A stretch of DNA of 64,000 nucleotides from Nitrososphaerota archaeon. Lineage in GTDB: Archaea > Thermoproteota > Nitrososphaeria > Nitrososphaerales > UBA183. The notes below the pieces were generated by a model. It did no database searches. It was not told where the DNA came from and worked only from the letters and a program-made list of their open reading frames with translations. The translations under genes and the position numbers were made by a program. The DNA is taken from positions 1 through 64,000 of the forward strand of contig JAFMAU010000002.1 in assembly GCA_029784825.1 (NCBI GenBank), written 5' to 3'. This document shows, piece by piece, positions 44,694 to 54,840 of the stretch. Within the stretch, counting starts at the first letter, position 1. Each line of letters begins with the position of its first letter.

Positions 44694-45878
44694 TCAGTTT
44701 TCCAACAGGCGGCTATATTCCAACCACTTCTGAGTCACTCGCATGCCATATTCAAATGAATAGCGAGGATGATATCCTAGAAGTGACTCCGCCTTCTGTG
44801 GATTGAACTTCGCCCTACTTGTGAAGATGTCCATCATCCCTGACGATGGTGCTTTGTGGACAGTGTCTCCAATAACTCTCAAGGATTCAGGCCCCCTCAA
44901 GAAATGGTCCTTAAGACTTGACGGAACAAGAGCCGCCAATGCCTGAACTCGCTTTGTCATACCATATTCGTTTAAGAAATTAATGATTTGTCCTAGTGCA
45001 TCCACTTGTTCCACCAGAGACGGCAGGACACCAATGCTAGATTTTGGTCCTTGCAAGAGGTGCCTAATACTAGACTGGAACTGCCTTCGAGTTTGTTCCT
45101 CAGCTTCTCTCCTAGTGGCACTATAGACTGGGAGTGGTGGAGTAAACATTCGCGCGTAAGAACCGAAGAAGTCACGCCACGACATCAATTCTGTATCGGC
45201 GATGATGAATGTATGTCCAACCGCGGATTCGCTCGTAATCGCGAGCAATATCGCGTCAACTACATTGTCGACGTATACTGCGTTGGAAGGAGTATTACCC
45301 CCATCAATCAATACGACGTCGCGTCGTTTAAGCATGGAGATAGGACGAACAGTCCAGGGGCGGGAATATGGCCCGAAGATGTTTGTCGGCCTGAGAACAA
45401 TGCCCGGAAGATTGTTCTCCCGAATCGCGTTCTGCACTAGTCTCTCTGACTCGATTTTAATGCGACAGTAAACATCACTTGTCTTTGGAAGAGGGGAGTT
45501 CTCGTCAGTATTTGGCGGCGCAGAGTAACCATGAACCGCAACTGAACTTATGTGCACGAATTTTTTTATCCCTTGTGACAATGACGCTCGGACCAGTGCT
45601 CGTGTGCCACTGATAGTTTCGAATTTTGTCCCAAGCGCACAATGCACCACCACTTGGGCGCCTCTAAGAGAATCGGATACCGACCTCTCCGAAGCAAGAT
45701 CACACTTTATTATCTGGACCGGAAGTCTGCCCAATCTTGTAGCATGTGAGTAAGTGTGGATTAACCCCCGGATTTCACAATTGGAGTTAGCAAGTACCAA
45801 CCGTTCAACAAAGCGCCCGCCAAGAAATCCTGATGCCCCAGTTACAAGCACTCTTAAATTCTCAATCTTCAGATTCAA
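44694..45878 (-). CDS. NAD-dependent epimerase/dehydratase (SDR) with C-terminal extension
   Basis: 394 residues from TTG 45878. SDR marks: VTGASGFLGGRF, VVHCALGT, HISSVAVHGYS, catalytic YCRIK (in place of YxxxK with a Ser/Ala), RPTNIFGPYS. About 120 residues longer than a minimal SDR; the insert after residue 240 is helical. It follows the Gfo/Idh oxidoreductase gene by 22 bases and is probably in its operon. It would modify a sugar nucleotide. Confidence 0.85.
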   Translation of the reverse strand: MNLKIENLRVLVTGASGFLGGRFVERLVLANSNCEIRGLIHTYSHATRLGRLPVQIIKCDLASERSVSDSLRGAQVVVHCALGTKFETISGTRALVRASLSQGIKKFVHISSVAVHGYSAPPNTDENSPLPKTSDVYCRIKIESERLVQNAIRENNLPGIVLRPTNIFGPYSRPWTVRPISMLKRRDVVLIDGGNTPSNAVYVDNVVDAILLAITSESAVGHTFIIADTELMSWRDFFGSYARMFTPPLPVYSATRREAEEQTRRQFQSSIRHLLQGPKSSIGVLPSLVEQVDALGQIINFLNEYGMTKRVQALAALVPSSLKDHFLRGPESLRVIGDTVHKAPSSGMMDIFTSRAKFNPQKAESLLGYHPRYSFEYGMRVTQKWLEYSRLLEN

Positions 45879-45900
45879 CGACCCCCTTTTAACGACCCCC

Positions 45901-46911
45901 TCAAGTCGTGCCGCGTACCCACTCTAAGTCCATGAGTTGTTTTTTCGAGTATGCTGCCTCAATAATTGACAAACTGCGCAACCCCTCTTCGCCGCTTACG
46001 AAAGGGGTTTTCTTGCTCCGCAAGACGTCGCGAAAGTCGGTGAGTTGGGTCGCAAAATAACGTAGTTTCTTGTACCCTGATGGGACAAGCTGGCGTTTAG
46101 TACAGGTTCGATTTTCTTTGCGAGATATCGTAATATCTTCGGTGCTATGTGGTGAATACTCTATAGAACCCTCCGTACCATATATGAGGTATGTATTCCG
46201 AAGTTCCCGATCTCTACTCAATTCTACGCGGCCCCGAACATTACCCGATTTCGTGTGGAAGGTCAAGTGCATTACGCAATTAGCTTCCACGCCCCCGAGA
46301 TTGTCATCTTTGTATTCGTCAATAGTGAAAGAAGGCGCCAGCCACCAAGAAAGAAGATCCAAGACATGAGACCCGGTGTCAACCAAGACTCCGCCTCCCG
46401 CCTGTTCCTTGTTAAAGAAGAAACCCGATTCGGTAGGCCACCCATAGGGCGAACCTTCTTCGGCGTCAAAACCTAGAACCGTTCCAATCTCTGCCTTTTC
46501 GATAGAATTCTTTACAAGCCTTGAACTGTTGTAAAACCGCCTGACGAAACCCACAGCCAGACTTGCACCGGTCTTTCTGGCCGCTGCTATGGCACCTTGA
46601 GCCTCTTGAACTGATAGTGCAAGAGGCTTCTCCACCAGGACGGAAGTTCCCTCATTAAGGAATTCGCGAGAAAAGCGTGAGTGCAGGTAGTGTGGCAGGG
46701 CTAGAACGACCCCATCGACCTTCCCGATGCAGTCTCGAAAATCACTAGAGACTACATCGGCACCCAAGACGCTTCCGATGCTTCTAGCTCGGCCAAGGTC
46801 AGTGTCGACAACTGCCTTGACCCGTATGCCTGTTGTCAAGCGTAGAGCCGGCACGTAAACTGTCGAAACTACGGCGCCACAACCAACTATGCCCAGCTCC
46901 ACTTCTTTCAA
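45901..46911 (-). CDS. Gfo/Idh/MocA-family oxidoreductase
   Basis: 336 residues from TTG 46911. Rossmann start LGIVGCGAVVSTVY, then the family's VLVEKPLAL (catalytic Lys) and GGGVLVDTGSHVLDLL (His of the C-terminal alpha/beta domain). Oxidises or reduces sugar nucleotides with NAD(P). It lacks a direct DegT partner, unlike the other two Gfo/Idh genes of the island. Confidence 0.88.
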   Translation of the reverse strand: MKEVELGIVGCGAVVSTVYVPALRLTTGIRVKAVVDTDLGRARSIGSVLGADVVSSDFRDCIGKVDGVVLALPHYLHSRFSREFLNEGTSVLVEKPLALSVQEAQGAIAAARKTGASLAVGFVRRFYNSSRLVKNSIEKAEIGTVLGFDAEEGSPYGWPTESGFFFNKEQAGGGVLVDTGSHVLDLLSWWLAPSFTIDEYKDDNLGGVEANCVMHLTFHTKSGNVRGRVELSRDRELRNTYLIYGTEGSIEYSPHSTEDITISRKENRTCTKRQLVPSGYKKLRYFATQLTDFRDVLRSKKTPFVSGEEGLRSLSIIEAAYSKKQLMDLEWVRGTT

Positions 46912-47229
46912 GAATTCCCACTAATCCCGAAGGGCATTCTCTGCCCGTTATTTGTCTTGTGTGGCACCCCATAAAAACCCCATGGGTGATTTACACCTGT
47001 GATGAGGCCTACGTTTCCGAGTTGGTAACCAACCCGAGGACACTCGAGTCCCTCTCGAGCAATTTAGGCGATGCGAAAAACGCGATGTCTGATGCTTCTT
47101 CCGCAAATTTTGCCCCCAGATATAAGCACAGGACGATGATTGCAAACTCACTTAATTCGTTGTTTTTCATTGGTATTCTTTTCCATGAGTTGAAGGATGT
47201 GGCCTGAAGAAGTAGAAGTAAGACACGCA
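46912..47229. other. Gene-free stretch
   Basis: About 320 bases upstream of the Gfo/Idh gene. It must contain that gene's promoter (a weak ttattt near 46950), but I see no gene or RNA. Confidence 0.4.
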
Positions 47230-47930
47230 ACTATGTTAGTATCCCTCTGGATGGCGTTGACGGGCGACTGTTCCCCATGCGATTTGCCTCCAGGCTCTCC
47301 TTGAGATTTCATAGTGGTTCGTTGGGCGGAGTTCTCTGTGGCGAGCGTCCTCAAAAGCCCTAAGTCGGTTCTGTCGGATTCAGCTTGGAGGCATTCCTGG
47401 GAACGATTGCGAACTCGATATTGTGTTACGAAGCGTGGTTGAGTACCCTGTCCACGATGTGAGCAAAAGCACTGTCGTATGGTATATAGAAAAGGACGAG
47501 TGCTGGATAGAAGCTCCTGAGGATCTTGAGGAAGGCGAGGAGCTCCGAGTTCGTCGATGGAGAGCACGGCAAAAGCCTGTCCGTTACTATCGACAGAATA
47601 ACTCCTATCGGCGCGCTTCCAGGCGTCCTTAGGGACGTTACGCTTCAACTCTACCATCCTTCTCTTTCCTATCAAGATCCTGGTCGCTGGACGCCTTCCA
47701 GACTTCGTCCTCTGGTGGGATATCACGCGCCCCTTCAGTCGCCTCGCTATCGCCTGGGCAGTGGAGTCCGGGTTCTAGGATTGCATCACCTGCAGCCTCC
47801 TCCTCAATATGATCAAACCATCCCTGTGCCCTATGTCGTGTTGCGCCCTCCCTTCCTTTGGCGTCAAATCCCTAGCATAGATGCGCATGAACCAGAGAGC
47901 GTCGTATATGTCAGCAATTGAACGAGAGAC
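47230..47930 (-). mobile_element. IS630-type transposase remnant
   Basis: The minus strand holds broken frames typical of the IS630/DDE_3 transposases: a helix-turn-helix-like STAQAIARRLKGR, then FYPALVLFYIPYDSAFAHIV and NIEFAIVPRNASKLNPTEPT (the late LNPiE motif). Stops and at least one frameshift separate them. Only a wreck remains and no terminal repeats were recognised. Confidence 0.5.
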
Positions 47931-48007
47931 CCACTCGCTTCCCAAACAACTGAGAATGTTGGATGAGTCGTTTGGAACGGCCTAGGTCATAAATTCAACC
48001 TTAAAGC

Positions 48008-49141
48008 ATGAGCCAAAGCGGAGTGAAAGTGAAAGGATTGCGAATTCTAGTCATTGATGACCTTGGTATCGGAGGGTCGATTCAAACCTACGCAAAAATC
48101 ACGAAGATTGTGCTAATTACAAAACGCGCTGAGCTTCTAAAGCTTCAAAGTCCTGGTGTGGCGGTACACAGGATTCCGTCACGAAGATTTGTCGAGAAAT
48201 TCGAATTGCCAAGTGTCTTGGACTTCGTCAGCTACTTCGCTAGCGCCACTGCGATCTCCATCATAGCAGCTACAAAATACAGGGTAAAGAAGATAGTTGG
48301 AGTCTACTCTTTTCCCCAGGGCTTAGTAGCTATGCTTGTCGGCGCTCTGACCAAGAATGAGGTCCTGATCGATACCGACGGCGGAGACATTGACCTGCTT
48401 CTTCGTAATAGATTCATCAGAGCAACTCTCAGAGCTTTCACGAAAAGGACGACCACCATACTAGCTCTAAATCCAAGCAAAGCCAAGGCCATTAAACGAT
48501 TACTTGGTCATGACGCCCATGTCCTAAGCACAATAGGTGTGGATGCTGAGCGGTTTCCTTTCGTCCCATTTCGGTCTAAATCCAAGTGGAAAGCAATATG
48601 CGTAAGTAGATTCAGTCCAGAGAAAGGATTATTTGTACTACTCAACGCCGTGAAAGGTCTCGCCCCCCTCGCGAGACAGAGCAATATCGAACTTTCCTTG
48701 ATTGGATATGGTCCAGAGGAGAGCAGAATTCGTGAATACATTAGATTTAATGCGATCGAAGATATCGTACGAGTAGTTGGCCCAGTGGATCATGACTCCA
48801 TATCAACTCAGTACTCCGAAGCCGCAATCTTCATTCTCCCCTCGTATAGAGAAGGTCTTTCCGTCGCCCTACTTGAAGCGATGAGTTCCGGCTGCTTGTG
48901 CGTGGTATCTGATATACCCAGTAACATGTATGTTATCAGTCCCGGCTCGAATGCAATCACTTTCCGCAGCGGCGATCATGTTGATCTTACAAAGAGGTTA
49001 AATTGGATTTTCAGCCACCAGAGTGAAGTTGCACTAATCAGTAAGAACGCAAGCCAGCATGTTGCGGAAAATTTTTCTAGGGAAAAGGCGATTAGAGACT
49101 TGGCAAAACTCCTGAGTCAGTCTCCATCCATTAGCAAGTAG
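48008..49141 (+). CDS. Family 4 glycosyltransferase (paralogue of the 43449 gene)
   Basis: 377 residues from the ATG at 48008. Like its paralogue it has DTDGGDIDLLL, CVSRFSPEKGLFVLL, IGYGPEESRI and the E-x7-E region ILPSYREGLSVALLEAMS. The N-terminal domain lacks an obvious G-G loop beyond IDDLGIGGSIQ. A TATA-like cataaatt lies at 47987-47994. It is on the opposite strand to its paralogue and flanked by two transposase remnants, so it may have been moved or duplicated with them. Confidence 0.88.
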   Translation: MSQSGVKVKGLRILVIDDLGIGGSIQTYAKITKIVLITKRAELLKLQSPGVAVHRIPSRRFVEKFELPSVLDFVSYFASATAISIIAATKYRVKKIVGVYSFPQGLVAMLVGALTKNEVLIDTDGGDIDLLLRNRFIRATLRAFTKRTTTILALNPSKAKAIKRLLGHDAHVLSTIGVDAERFPFVPFRSKSKWKAICVSRFSPEKGLFVLLNAVKGLAPLARQSNIELSLIGYGPEESRIREYIRFNAIEDIVRVVGPVDHDSISTQYSEAAIFILPSYREGLSVALLEAMSSGCLCVVSDIPSNMYVISPGSNAITFRSGDHVDLTKRLNWIFSHQSEVALISKNASQHVAENFSREKAIRDLAKLLSQSPSISK

Positions 49142-49261
49142 GTAAAGGTGAGTCGAAGTGGACCCGTCAATTTACATATGTTTCTGAGTGCTCCAAGCCT
49201 CACAAATTCCATCGTCACCGGATTATCTCCGCTTCCTCCAAAATGACATTTCCATGGTTCC

Positions 49262-50090
49262 AAGCGGTCAGTTACTCTGACGGCACGAGCTACCCCGGAG
49301 ACGAATGAAACCTCCGATGGTTGAAGTCCTCGAACGTTTCGAGGATCGCGATTTCTGCCTCCTAATGGCTGTGGAAGCCTCTCGCCCAGGCGTACTCCTT
49401 TTTCAGCGTCTTAGCGAACGATGCAATGTACCCGTTCTGCTCAATGATGTGGTAGAAGATGCACTTACCCAGAGGCCGAGGGCTTCAGCGTGCCCTCGAA
49501 TGCGTGAGTGGTGTACTGTGACCCGTTGTCTTCTGGCACGGCTTCGTCATGAGAGGCGACCGCGTTACTGACTGCCATTGAAGCGGGCTCCGTCACCGCT
49601 GACTTCTCTAGGGCGTAGCCTCGGCACTCCTTGTGGAAGACGTCCGGGACATTGAAGAGATGGCACCTCCTAGCGACATGTTCGTGATAGGAGTCAAGGC
49701 CGCATCAACTTCCGCCCTTCGACTAGTATGCTGGTGATGAGAGAATTGGCAGGCGCAGGAGGAGCCCTCCTTAGGTCTGGTGCCGTTAACCATCTCCGCA
49801 TCCTTCTCACCGTGGAACATGTAGTTTAGCCAGTCTAGGGTGCCAGTGATAGGCCGGTTCAGGGTCCCTTCTCCTCAGCTCTTCGACGACAGAGTCGCTA
49901 CTCTGCAGTTCGTACCTGCCGATGGTCTTGAAGCGCATAGAGCTGTGTCCGAGTTAGGGGCCTTCGTCCCGATCTTTTTCGAGGCGTTGCTCATTCCTTC
50001 GGCGTACCGGTTGAGTGCAGACGAGTTGGGCAAGGGAGCGTACACTGTTGCTTTTCGCGCGCATGCTACTAGGTTTCACCTCTAAGCAAG
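49262..50090 (-). mobile_element. IS3-type transposase remnant
   Basis: Minus-strand frames contain the integrase (rve) core of IS3-like transposases in pieces: CHLFNVPDVFHKECRGYAL, then DNGSQYTTHAFEGTLK (second catalytic Asp region) and, after a frame change, NGYIASFAKTLKKEYAWARG, ending in FEDFNHRRFH (the final catalytic Glu region is altered). An in-frame stop and frameshift prove it is dead. The portion near 49800-50090 may be the N-terminal part but is unclear. Confidence 0.65.
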
Positions 50091-50275
50091 ATAGCTCATG
50101 GAGACATCTCGGCGGGAAGGGTCGAAGCCTTTGACTAGGTCGGTGACCGTGGCCGAGGTTTCGGAGTGAAGGTTCCATTCGCCCGTGAAGCAAGCCCCGT
50201 TGGGCGACCACTAACATCCGAACTCATTCGGAGATACAATTAATCGCTTTTCTGATGGGCTCAACGTATCTCCAG

Positions 50276-51445
50276 TTATGTCATCGCGTAAAGAAGAGCC
50301 TCGTATTGCCTTGCCAAAGAAGACCAACTCCGCTTATACGCTAAGGAAATCTCTTCGGGTACCGGCGACTTACTGGACACCACTAGTTCTCTTATGACTC
50401 GATAGTATTCTTCCGTTGTCGTTGCGTATTTTACCAAACTACCACCGGGCGATGACATTATCCCAGGTAGCTTCGTAGAAATAACTGGCTTTCCTAACGC
50501 GAAATATTCCCAAAGTTTGTTAGGGACTGCAGCTTTTGAGACATCGTAATTAAGGTTAAAGGGAATGAGGCAAGCGTCCATGCTCTGTATGAATCTCGGA
50601 AGCATTCCATAGGGTACCCAACCATTTGTCCAACGAAGATGGTCTTGAATCCCAGCGCGCTCTGCTTTTTCTCTTATTCTACTCATCTGATTGGTATGGA
50701 ATTCTCCACCGACGAGAAATAACTTAATCTCAAGTCCTTCTTCAATCAAGTACTTCATGGCCCCAATAACGGGGTCAAAATCAAGCCAGAATTCGATCAT
50801 TCCAACGAACCCTAGCACAAAGTCGAGTTCACGCATACCAAACGAAGCACGAATGTCGGGGTGGTCCTCGGTATCCTTGTCGAAGAATATGTCGCCCACA
50901 CCGTTGGGTATCATACAAGTCTTTTTGGCGCCCATCTTGGTAGAATAATCCGCCAGGAAAGGCGCACAAGGGACAACGACATCAGTGTGACGAATTATGT
51001 GTCGCATGGCAGATTCAAGAGTGAATACTGCGGCCTTACCAACCGGGCTGCCCAAATTCACAAAATATCCCACAGCCGAAGTGGGAAAATGATCTGCAAG
51101 GTCTAGCACTGTCACGCTTGATCTCTGAACGTGTTTGATTGTCGAGAACACTGGCAGAATGTTGGAATTAATCACAGCGTCGAACTCGAATTCGTCACAT
51201 AATTTTTGAATTGCAAGTTTGTGAGAAAGCAGATTTAAGGAGTAGTAGACAGCTGGATTGGAATTCAGGTACTCGTGAGGGACTTGGTGCACCTTGCAAT
51301 TGGTTATTTGGGAGGTTCTGTTACCCATATTGAAGCGTAACACATGAACATCGTGGACGAGCGACAAGCAATCTGCTATGTGATGAAGCCTTCCCCTGTG
51401 AGGATGGCCTAACCAGTCGAACATTGGAATAATGAGGATCCTCAA
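50276..51445 (-). CDS. Family 4 (GT-B) glycosyltransferase
   Basis: 389 residues from TTG 51445, overlapping the upstream stop as TTGA. N-terminal acceptor domain starts MRILIIPMFDWLGHPHRG; donor domain has VLGFVGMIEFWLDF, LFLVGGEFH, WVPYGMLPRFIQSMD and KLWEYFALGKPVI, close to sugar transferases that use UDP-sugars. Last gene of the ten-gene unit that starts at 60615. It probably adds one of the sugars made by the neighbouring genes. Confidence 0.87.
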   Translation of the reverse strand: MRILIIPMFDWLGHPHRGRLHHIADCLSLVHDVHVLRFNMGNRTSQITNCKVHQVPHEYLNSNPAVYYSLNLLSHKLAIQKLCDEFEFDAVINSNILPVFSTIKHVQRSSVTVLDLADHFPTSAVGYFVNLGSPVGKAAVFTLESAMRHIIRHTDVVVPCAPFLADYSTKMGAKKTCMIPNGVGDIFFDKDTEDHPDIRASFGMRELDFVLGFVGMIEFWLDFDPVIGAMKYLIEEGLEIKLFLVGGEFHTNQMSRIREKAERAGIQDHLRWTNGWVPYGMLPRFIQSMDACLIPFNLNYDVSKAAVPNKLWEYFALGKPVISTKLPGIMSSPGGSLVKYATTTEEYYRVIRELVVSSKSPVPEEISLAYKRSWSSLARQYEALLYAMT

Positions 51446-52545
51446 CTTGTTTGCAGCAACCTCAGCGCGTGATCCGCAATCTTCTTAGGAGCGCCTTTCC
51501 TGAAAGGTACTCGCCAATTTCGCTTTCTGCTTATCATGCGCAAAGATTTCCTGAGTATATTTTCTGGATCAACGCCAGCCACAACGTTCGCCCCTACACG
51601 CAACGTTTCGGTCCACTCAATGTTGTCTCTAATCGTTACGCAGGGGACTTTCAATATGCAAGCTTCTTCTACCGCTCCTCCGCTATCTGTAAGCAACAAA
51701 CGAGAATTGGACACAAGAACAAGAAAATCCATGTATCCTAATGGATTGATTAATTCGACACCGTCCGGCACTGCTAAGGAGAACTCCAAGATTCGCTTCA
51801 GTGTTCTCGGGTGAACCGGAAAGATTGCCCTAAGATGGGTTCTTTCACTTACCCTGGCCAAACCATTCAAAATGCTCTTGAGATTGTTCTTGTCATCTAC
51901 ATTCTCCTTCCTGTGAGATGTGCATACCAAGTACTCATCCTGGCGAAGACTTAGCAGCGACATGACTTTGCTCTTGCGACTCGCAATCTTGAGGTTTTCT
52001 GATACTGCCTCGACTATTGGGTTTCCGACTACGAAGACTTCGCCATGAACTGACTCGCTTTCTACCTGTCGTTTTGCTTCTGAAGATGGGACGTAAAGGT
52101 AGTCAGAGATATGATCTATGATTATTCGGTTGTGTTCTTCTGGCATGCGCCAATCGAAACTCCTCAACCCTGCTTCAACATGACCCAAGATGAGGTCAAG
52201 TTTCCTTGCTGCTAGTGCTCCTGCGAGGTTCGTATTTGCATCTCCTCCGACCAGAACCAGCTTCGGTCTCACCTCCATCAAGATTCTTTCAATCCCTCTT
52301 AGCATCGCCGCCGTTTGTTCCCCTGGATAACTCGATGGCTGAAAACATGCTCTAAGTCTCGGGGGCTTCAGATTCAATTGGTCGTAGAAAATTCGATCCA
52401 TATTGTAAGAGTAATGCTGGCCCGAGTGAATTAGAAAAAACGGAATCTTCCGAGATTCGAATTCGCGAATTAGAGGACTGAATTTTATGATGCTAGGTCT
52501 TGTTCCAGTTACAATCGCGACACTGTTCTTACTCAAGAGAAGCAC
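51442..52545 (-). CDS. UDP-N-acetylglucosamine 2-epimerase family (WecB/WbpI-like)
   Basis: 367 residues. Fold marks: VAIVTGTRPSIIKFSPLI, IHSGQHYSYNMD, LVLVGGDANTNLAGALAAR, HVEAGLRSFD, MPEEHNRIIID, SHRKENVDD, PVHPRTL and LLTDSGGAVEEA. All are the classical UDP-GlcNAc 2-epimerase set. In Wbp-type clusters this family (WbpI) converts UDP-GlcNAc3NAcA to the manno form; in others it makes UDP-ManNAc. It directly follows the Gfo/Idh and DegT genes, which favours the WbpI role. Overlaps the next gene by four bases. Confidence 0.92.
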   Translation of the reverse strand: MLLLSKNSVAIVTGTRPSIIKFSPLIREFESRKIPFFLIHSGQHYSYNMDRIFYDQLNLKPPRLRACFQPSSYPGEQTAAMLRGIERILMEVRPKLVLVGGDANTNLAGALAARKLDLILGHVEAGLRSFDWRMPEEHNRIIIDHISDYLYVPSSEAKRQVESESVHGEVFVVGNPIVEAVSENLKIASRKSKVMSLLSLRQDEYLVCTSHRKENVDDKNNLKSILNGLARVSERTHLRAIFPVHPRTLKRILEFSLAVPDGVELINPLGYMDFLVLVSNSRLLLTDSGGAVEEACILKVPCVTIRDNIEWTETLRVGANVVAGVDPENILRKSLRMISRKRNWRVPFRKGAPKKIADHALRLLQTS

Positions 52546-52600
52546 ATCAGATTACACGATATTGGAAGCAAGAGTGGAATTCGACTTACTCCCGGATTTA

Positions 52601-53761
52601 TTACTTGTAATAGGCATAGACAACTTTCGTTAGAGCTTGAATTTCCCAGTCTAACTCCTTCTCGGACAAATGGGGATGAACTGGAATCGAAAAAATCATT
52701 TTTGATAATGCCTCGGAGTTGGGCAGCTTAGTCTTAGGAAGTTGTGAAAAGATTGGTTGTTGACTTAGTGCATGGGGGTAATGCACACCACAAGACACAT
52801 TCTCAGCCTCGAGAGCCGCAACAATGCCGTCCCGATCCATTTTGAAACGACCCAAATCAACCTTCAATGAATACTGATGGAAAACGTGAAAAACATTAGG
52901 CGGAACTTCTTGCGGATGCAGGCCCTCTAACTTCGAAATGGCATCACTCAATTTCTTTGCATTTGCACGTCTCTTCATGTTAAATTCTTCAAGACTCTGG
53001 AGCTGACCTCGACCAAGTGCTGACTGCATCTCACTCATTCTGAAGTTGTATCCTATGGCAGTATGCCAATATTTACTAGATTGCCCCTGATTCTTCAAGA
53101 GCTCTATTCTTTCGAAGACGCCAGAATCTTGAGTGACAACCATGCCACCCTCGCCGGTAGTCATGTTCTTCGTCGGGTAAAAACTATAACAGCTCGCATC
53201 TCCGAAGAATCCAACTGGTGTACCATCACATAAAGCTCCGTGAGCTTGTGCCGCATCATACACAACCTTAAGATGATAATCAGAAACGAATTCAGAGATT
53301 TTCCTAATCTGGACAGGCTCTCCAAAAAGATGAACGGGGACCACTCCTTTGGTTGCAGCGCTACGAGATTTCTCCGCTGCTTCGCATGTAATTAGGTAGG
53401 TGTCCTCGTCGGTATCGACGAGCTTTGGTTTCAAGCCGCTAGCAACAAGCATTGAGGCGGTAGAGACGTGAGTGAAATTTGATACGAGAACTTCCGAACC
53501 TTTGGGAAAGACTGCGCAATATGCTAGGAATAGAGCTGCAGTTCCAGAATTTACGGCGCTCCCGTATTGTGCCCCCGAATATTTCGCGAAGTCCTCAGAG
53601 AATTGTTTAGTGAGTTGCCCCTCTCTAAGCGTGCCATTTCTCATCACTTGGTCTACTAAATCTCTTTCCATCCTGTTGATTCGTACCCTTGAAATTGGGA
53701 TCTTATACGGAGCAATGGATCGGCCACCATCAATAGCCAGTCTCTCAGTTTGTCCAGTCAA
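52601..53761 (-). CDS. DegT/DnrJ/EryC1-family sugar aminotransferase (WbpE-like)
   Basis: 386 residues from TTG 53761 (TTGA overlap with the Gfo/Idh gene). PLP-enzyme marks: NSGTAALFLAYCAV, VYDAAQAHGAL, and the Schiff-base Lys in CYSFYPTKNMTTGEGGM, with YNFRMSEMQSALG later. Such enzymes add an amino group to a 3-keto sugar nucleotide. Its coupling with a Gfo/Idh oxidoreductase fits the WbpB-WbpE pair of 2,3-diamino sugar synthesis. Confidence 0.92.
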   Translation of the reverse strand: MTGQTERLAIDGGRSIAPYKIPISRVRINRMERDLVDQVMRNGTLREGQLTKQFSEDFAKYSGAQYGSAVNSGTAALFLAYCAVFPKGSEVLVSNFTHVSTASMLVASGLKPKLVDTDEDTYLITCEAAEKSRSAATKGVVPVHLFGEPVQIRKISEFVSDYHLKVVYDAAQAHGALCDGTPVGFFGDASCYSFYPTKNMTTGEGGMVVTQDSGVFERIELLKNQGQSSKYWHTAIGYNFRMSEMQSALGRGQLQSLEEFNMKRRANAKKLSDAISKLEGLHPQEVPPNVFHVFHQYSLKVDLGRFKMDRDGIVAALEAENVSCGVHYPHALSQQPIFSQLPKTKLPNSEALSKMIFSIPVHPHLSEKELDWEIQALTKVVYAYYK

Positions 53762-54789
53762 TTCTGACCGCTTCTCAACCCTACCGCCAATTCGGAGCGT
53801 CTCACCTTTGTTATCACGTTCGCAACGTCAGAGGAAGAATCAATTGGACATGGATTAGTGACAGAACTGCCGCCAACATAATTGACAAAGGATCCGATTT
53901 CTTCGCTAAGCATTTGCGTTGGTTCAAATTTCTTTAAGTTGAATCCCTTTGAGAACGGACTCCTAGCCTCGGTTAAGTAGACACTAACCGGCATATGCTC
54001 CTGAATTCCTGCGAGAATCGACCCATTATCTCCCTGAATCTCCATGACATTCGAGTAACTAGGGGTCAGTTGGTCTGACTCAACAATAACTCTCACGCCA
54101 TTTTCACAATCAATGGAAACCAGCGAGTAATCTGCAGCAGTGACATCAATGGTATTTCCCGCGATTTTCCGCTTTGGAATAATTATACCACTTTCCAGTA
54201 AATCTGCGTTGACGATGTGCCCAAAGAAGAACCAAGTCAGATCAATCATGTGGACGCCGAGTTCCAATAATGCACCCCCGTCCATGTTGACCATATGTGT
54301 CCAAGGCCTTTGGCCCCCTTTCCCCCCGATGCGGAACGTTGCCATTCTGGGGGAACCTATCACATCAGACAGGAGAATTGCTTTCATGTATTTTGCCACC
54401 GGGTGACTTCGGTACAAGTAACCGATTGTTAGCCGCTTTAGGGACTCCGAGCTAAGTCTTGCAAGTGATTGTGCTTCAAGAATATCTGCGGTTAGTGGCT
54501 TCTCACAAAGCACGAATTTCCCGCTCTTCAGCAAACCATTGACTAGTTTATGATGAAAACCAGTGGGCACGCAAACACTTACGGCTTGGATTTCAGTGTC
54601 TAGCATGATTCTCAGGGGATCGTCTGTAAAGTTGGCGACTTTGAATCTCTTGCCTGCCTGGTCAGCCAAACTAATGTTTACGTCACAAAAGGCAACAAGT
54701 TTCACATTGGGTAGCGAACTGTAAATCTGAGCGTGTCTCATGCCCATTCGCCCGCAGCCAATTATGCCTACTGTAACCTCCTCTTGCAA
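53758..54789 (-). CDS. Gfo/Idh/MocA-family oxidoreductase (WbpB-like)
   Basis: 343 residues from TTG 54789. N-terminal VGIIGCGRMGMRHAQIY, catalytic region FVLCEKPLTA, GGALLELGVHMIDL in the C-terminal domain. In Wbp-type pathways it oxidises C3 of UDP-GlcNAcA so that the DegT enzyme encoded next, overlapping by four bases, can add nitrogen. The second such pair in the island is at 59506-59509. Confidence 0.9.
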   Translation of the reverse strand: MQEEVTVGIIGCGRMGMRHAQIYSSLPNVKLVAFCDVNISLADQAGKRFKVANFTDDPLRIMLDTEIQAVSVCVPTGFHHKLVNGLLKSGKFVLCEKPLTADILEAQSLARLSSESLKRLTIGYLYRSHPVAKYMKAILLSDVIGSPRMATFRIGGKGGQRPWTHMVNMDGGALLELGVHMIDLTWFFFGHIVNADLLESGIIIPKRKIAGNTIDVTAADYSLVSIDCENGVRVIVESDQLTPSYSNVMEIQGDNGSILAGIQEHMPVSVYLTEARSPFSKGFNLKKFEPTQMLSEEIGSFVNYVGGSSVTNPCPIDSSSDVANVITKVRRSELAVGLRSGQN

Positions 54790-54840
54790 GTGAAGTTCAA
54801 ACTCCTAATCGAAACTTTCTTTGAATGCCATACCGCGATT

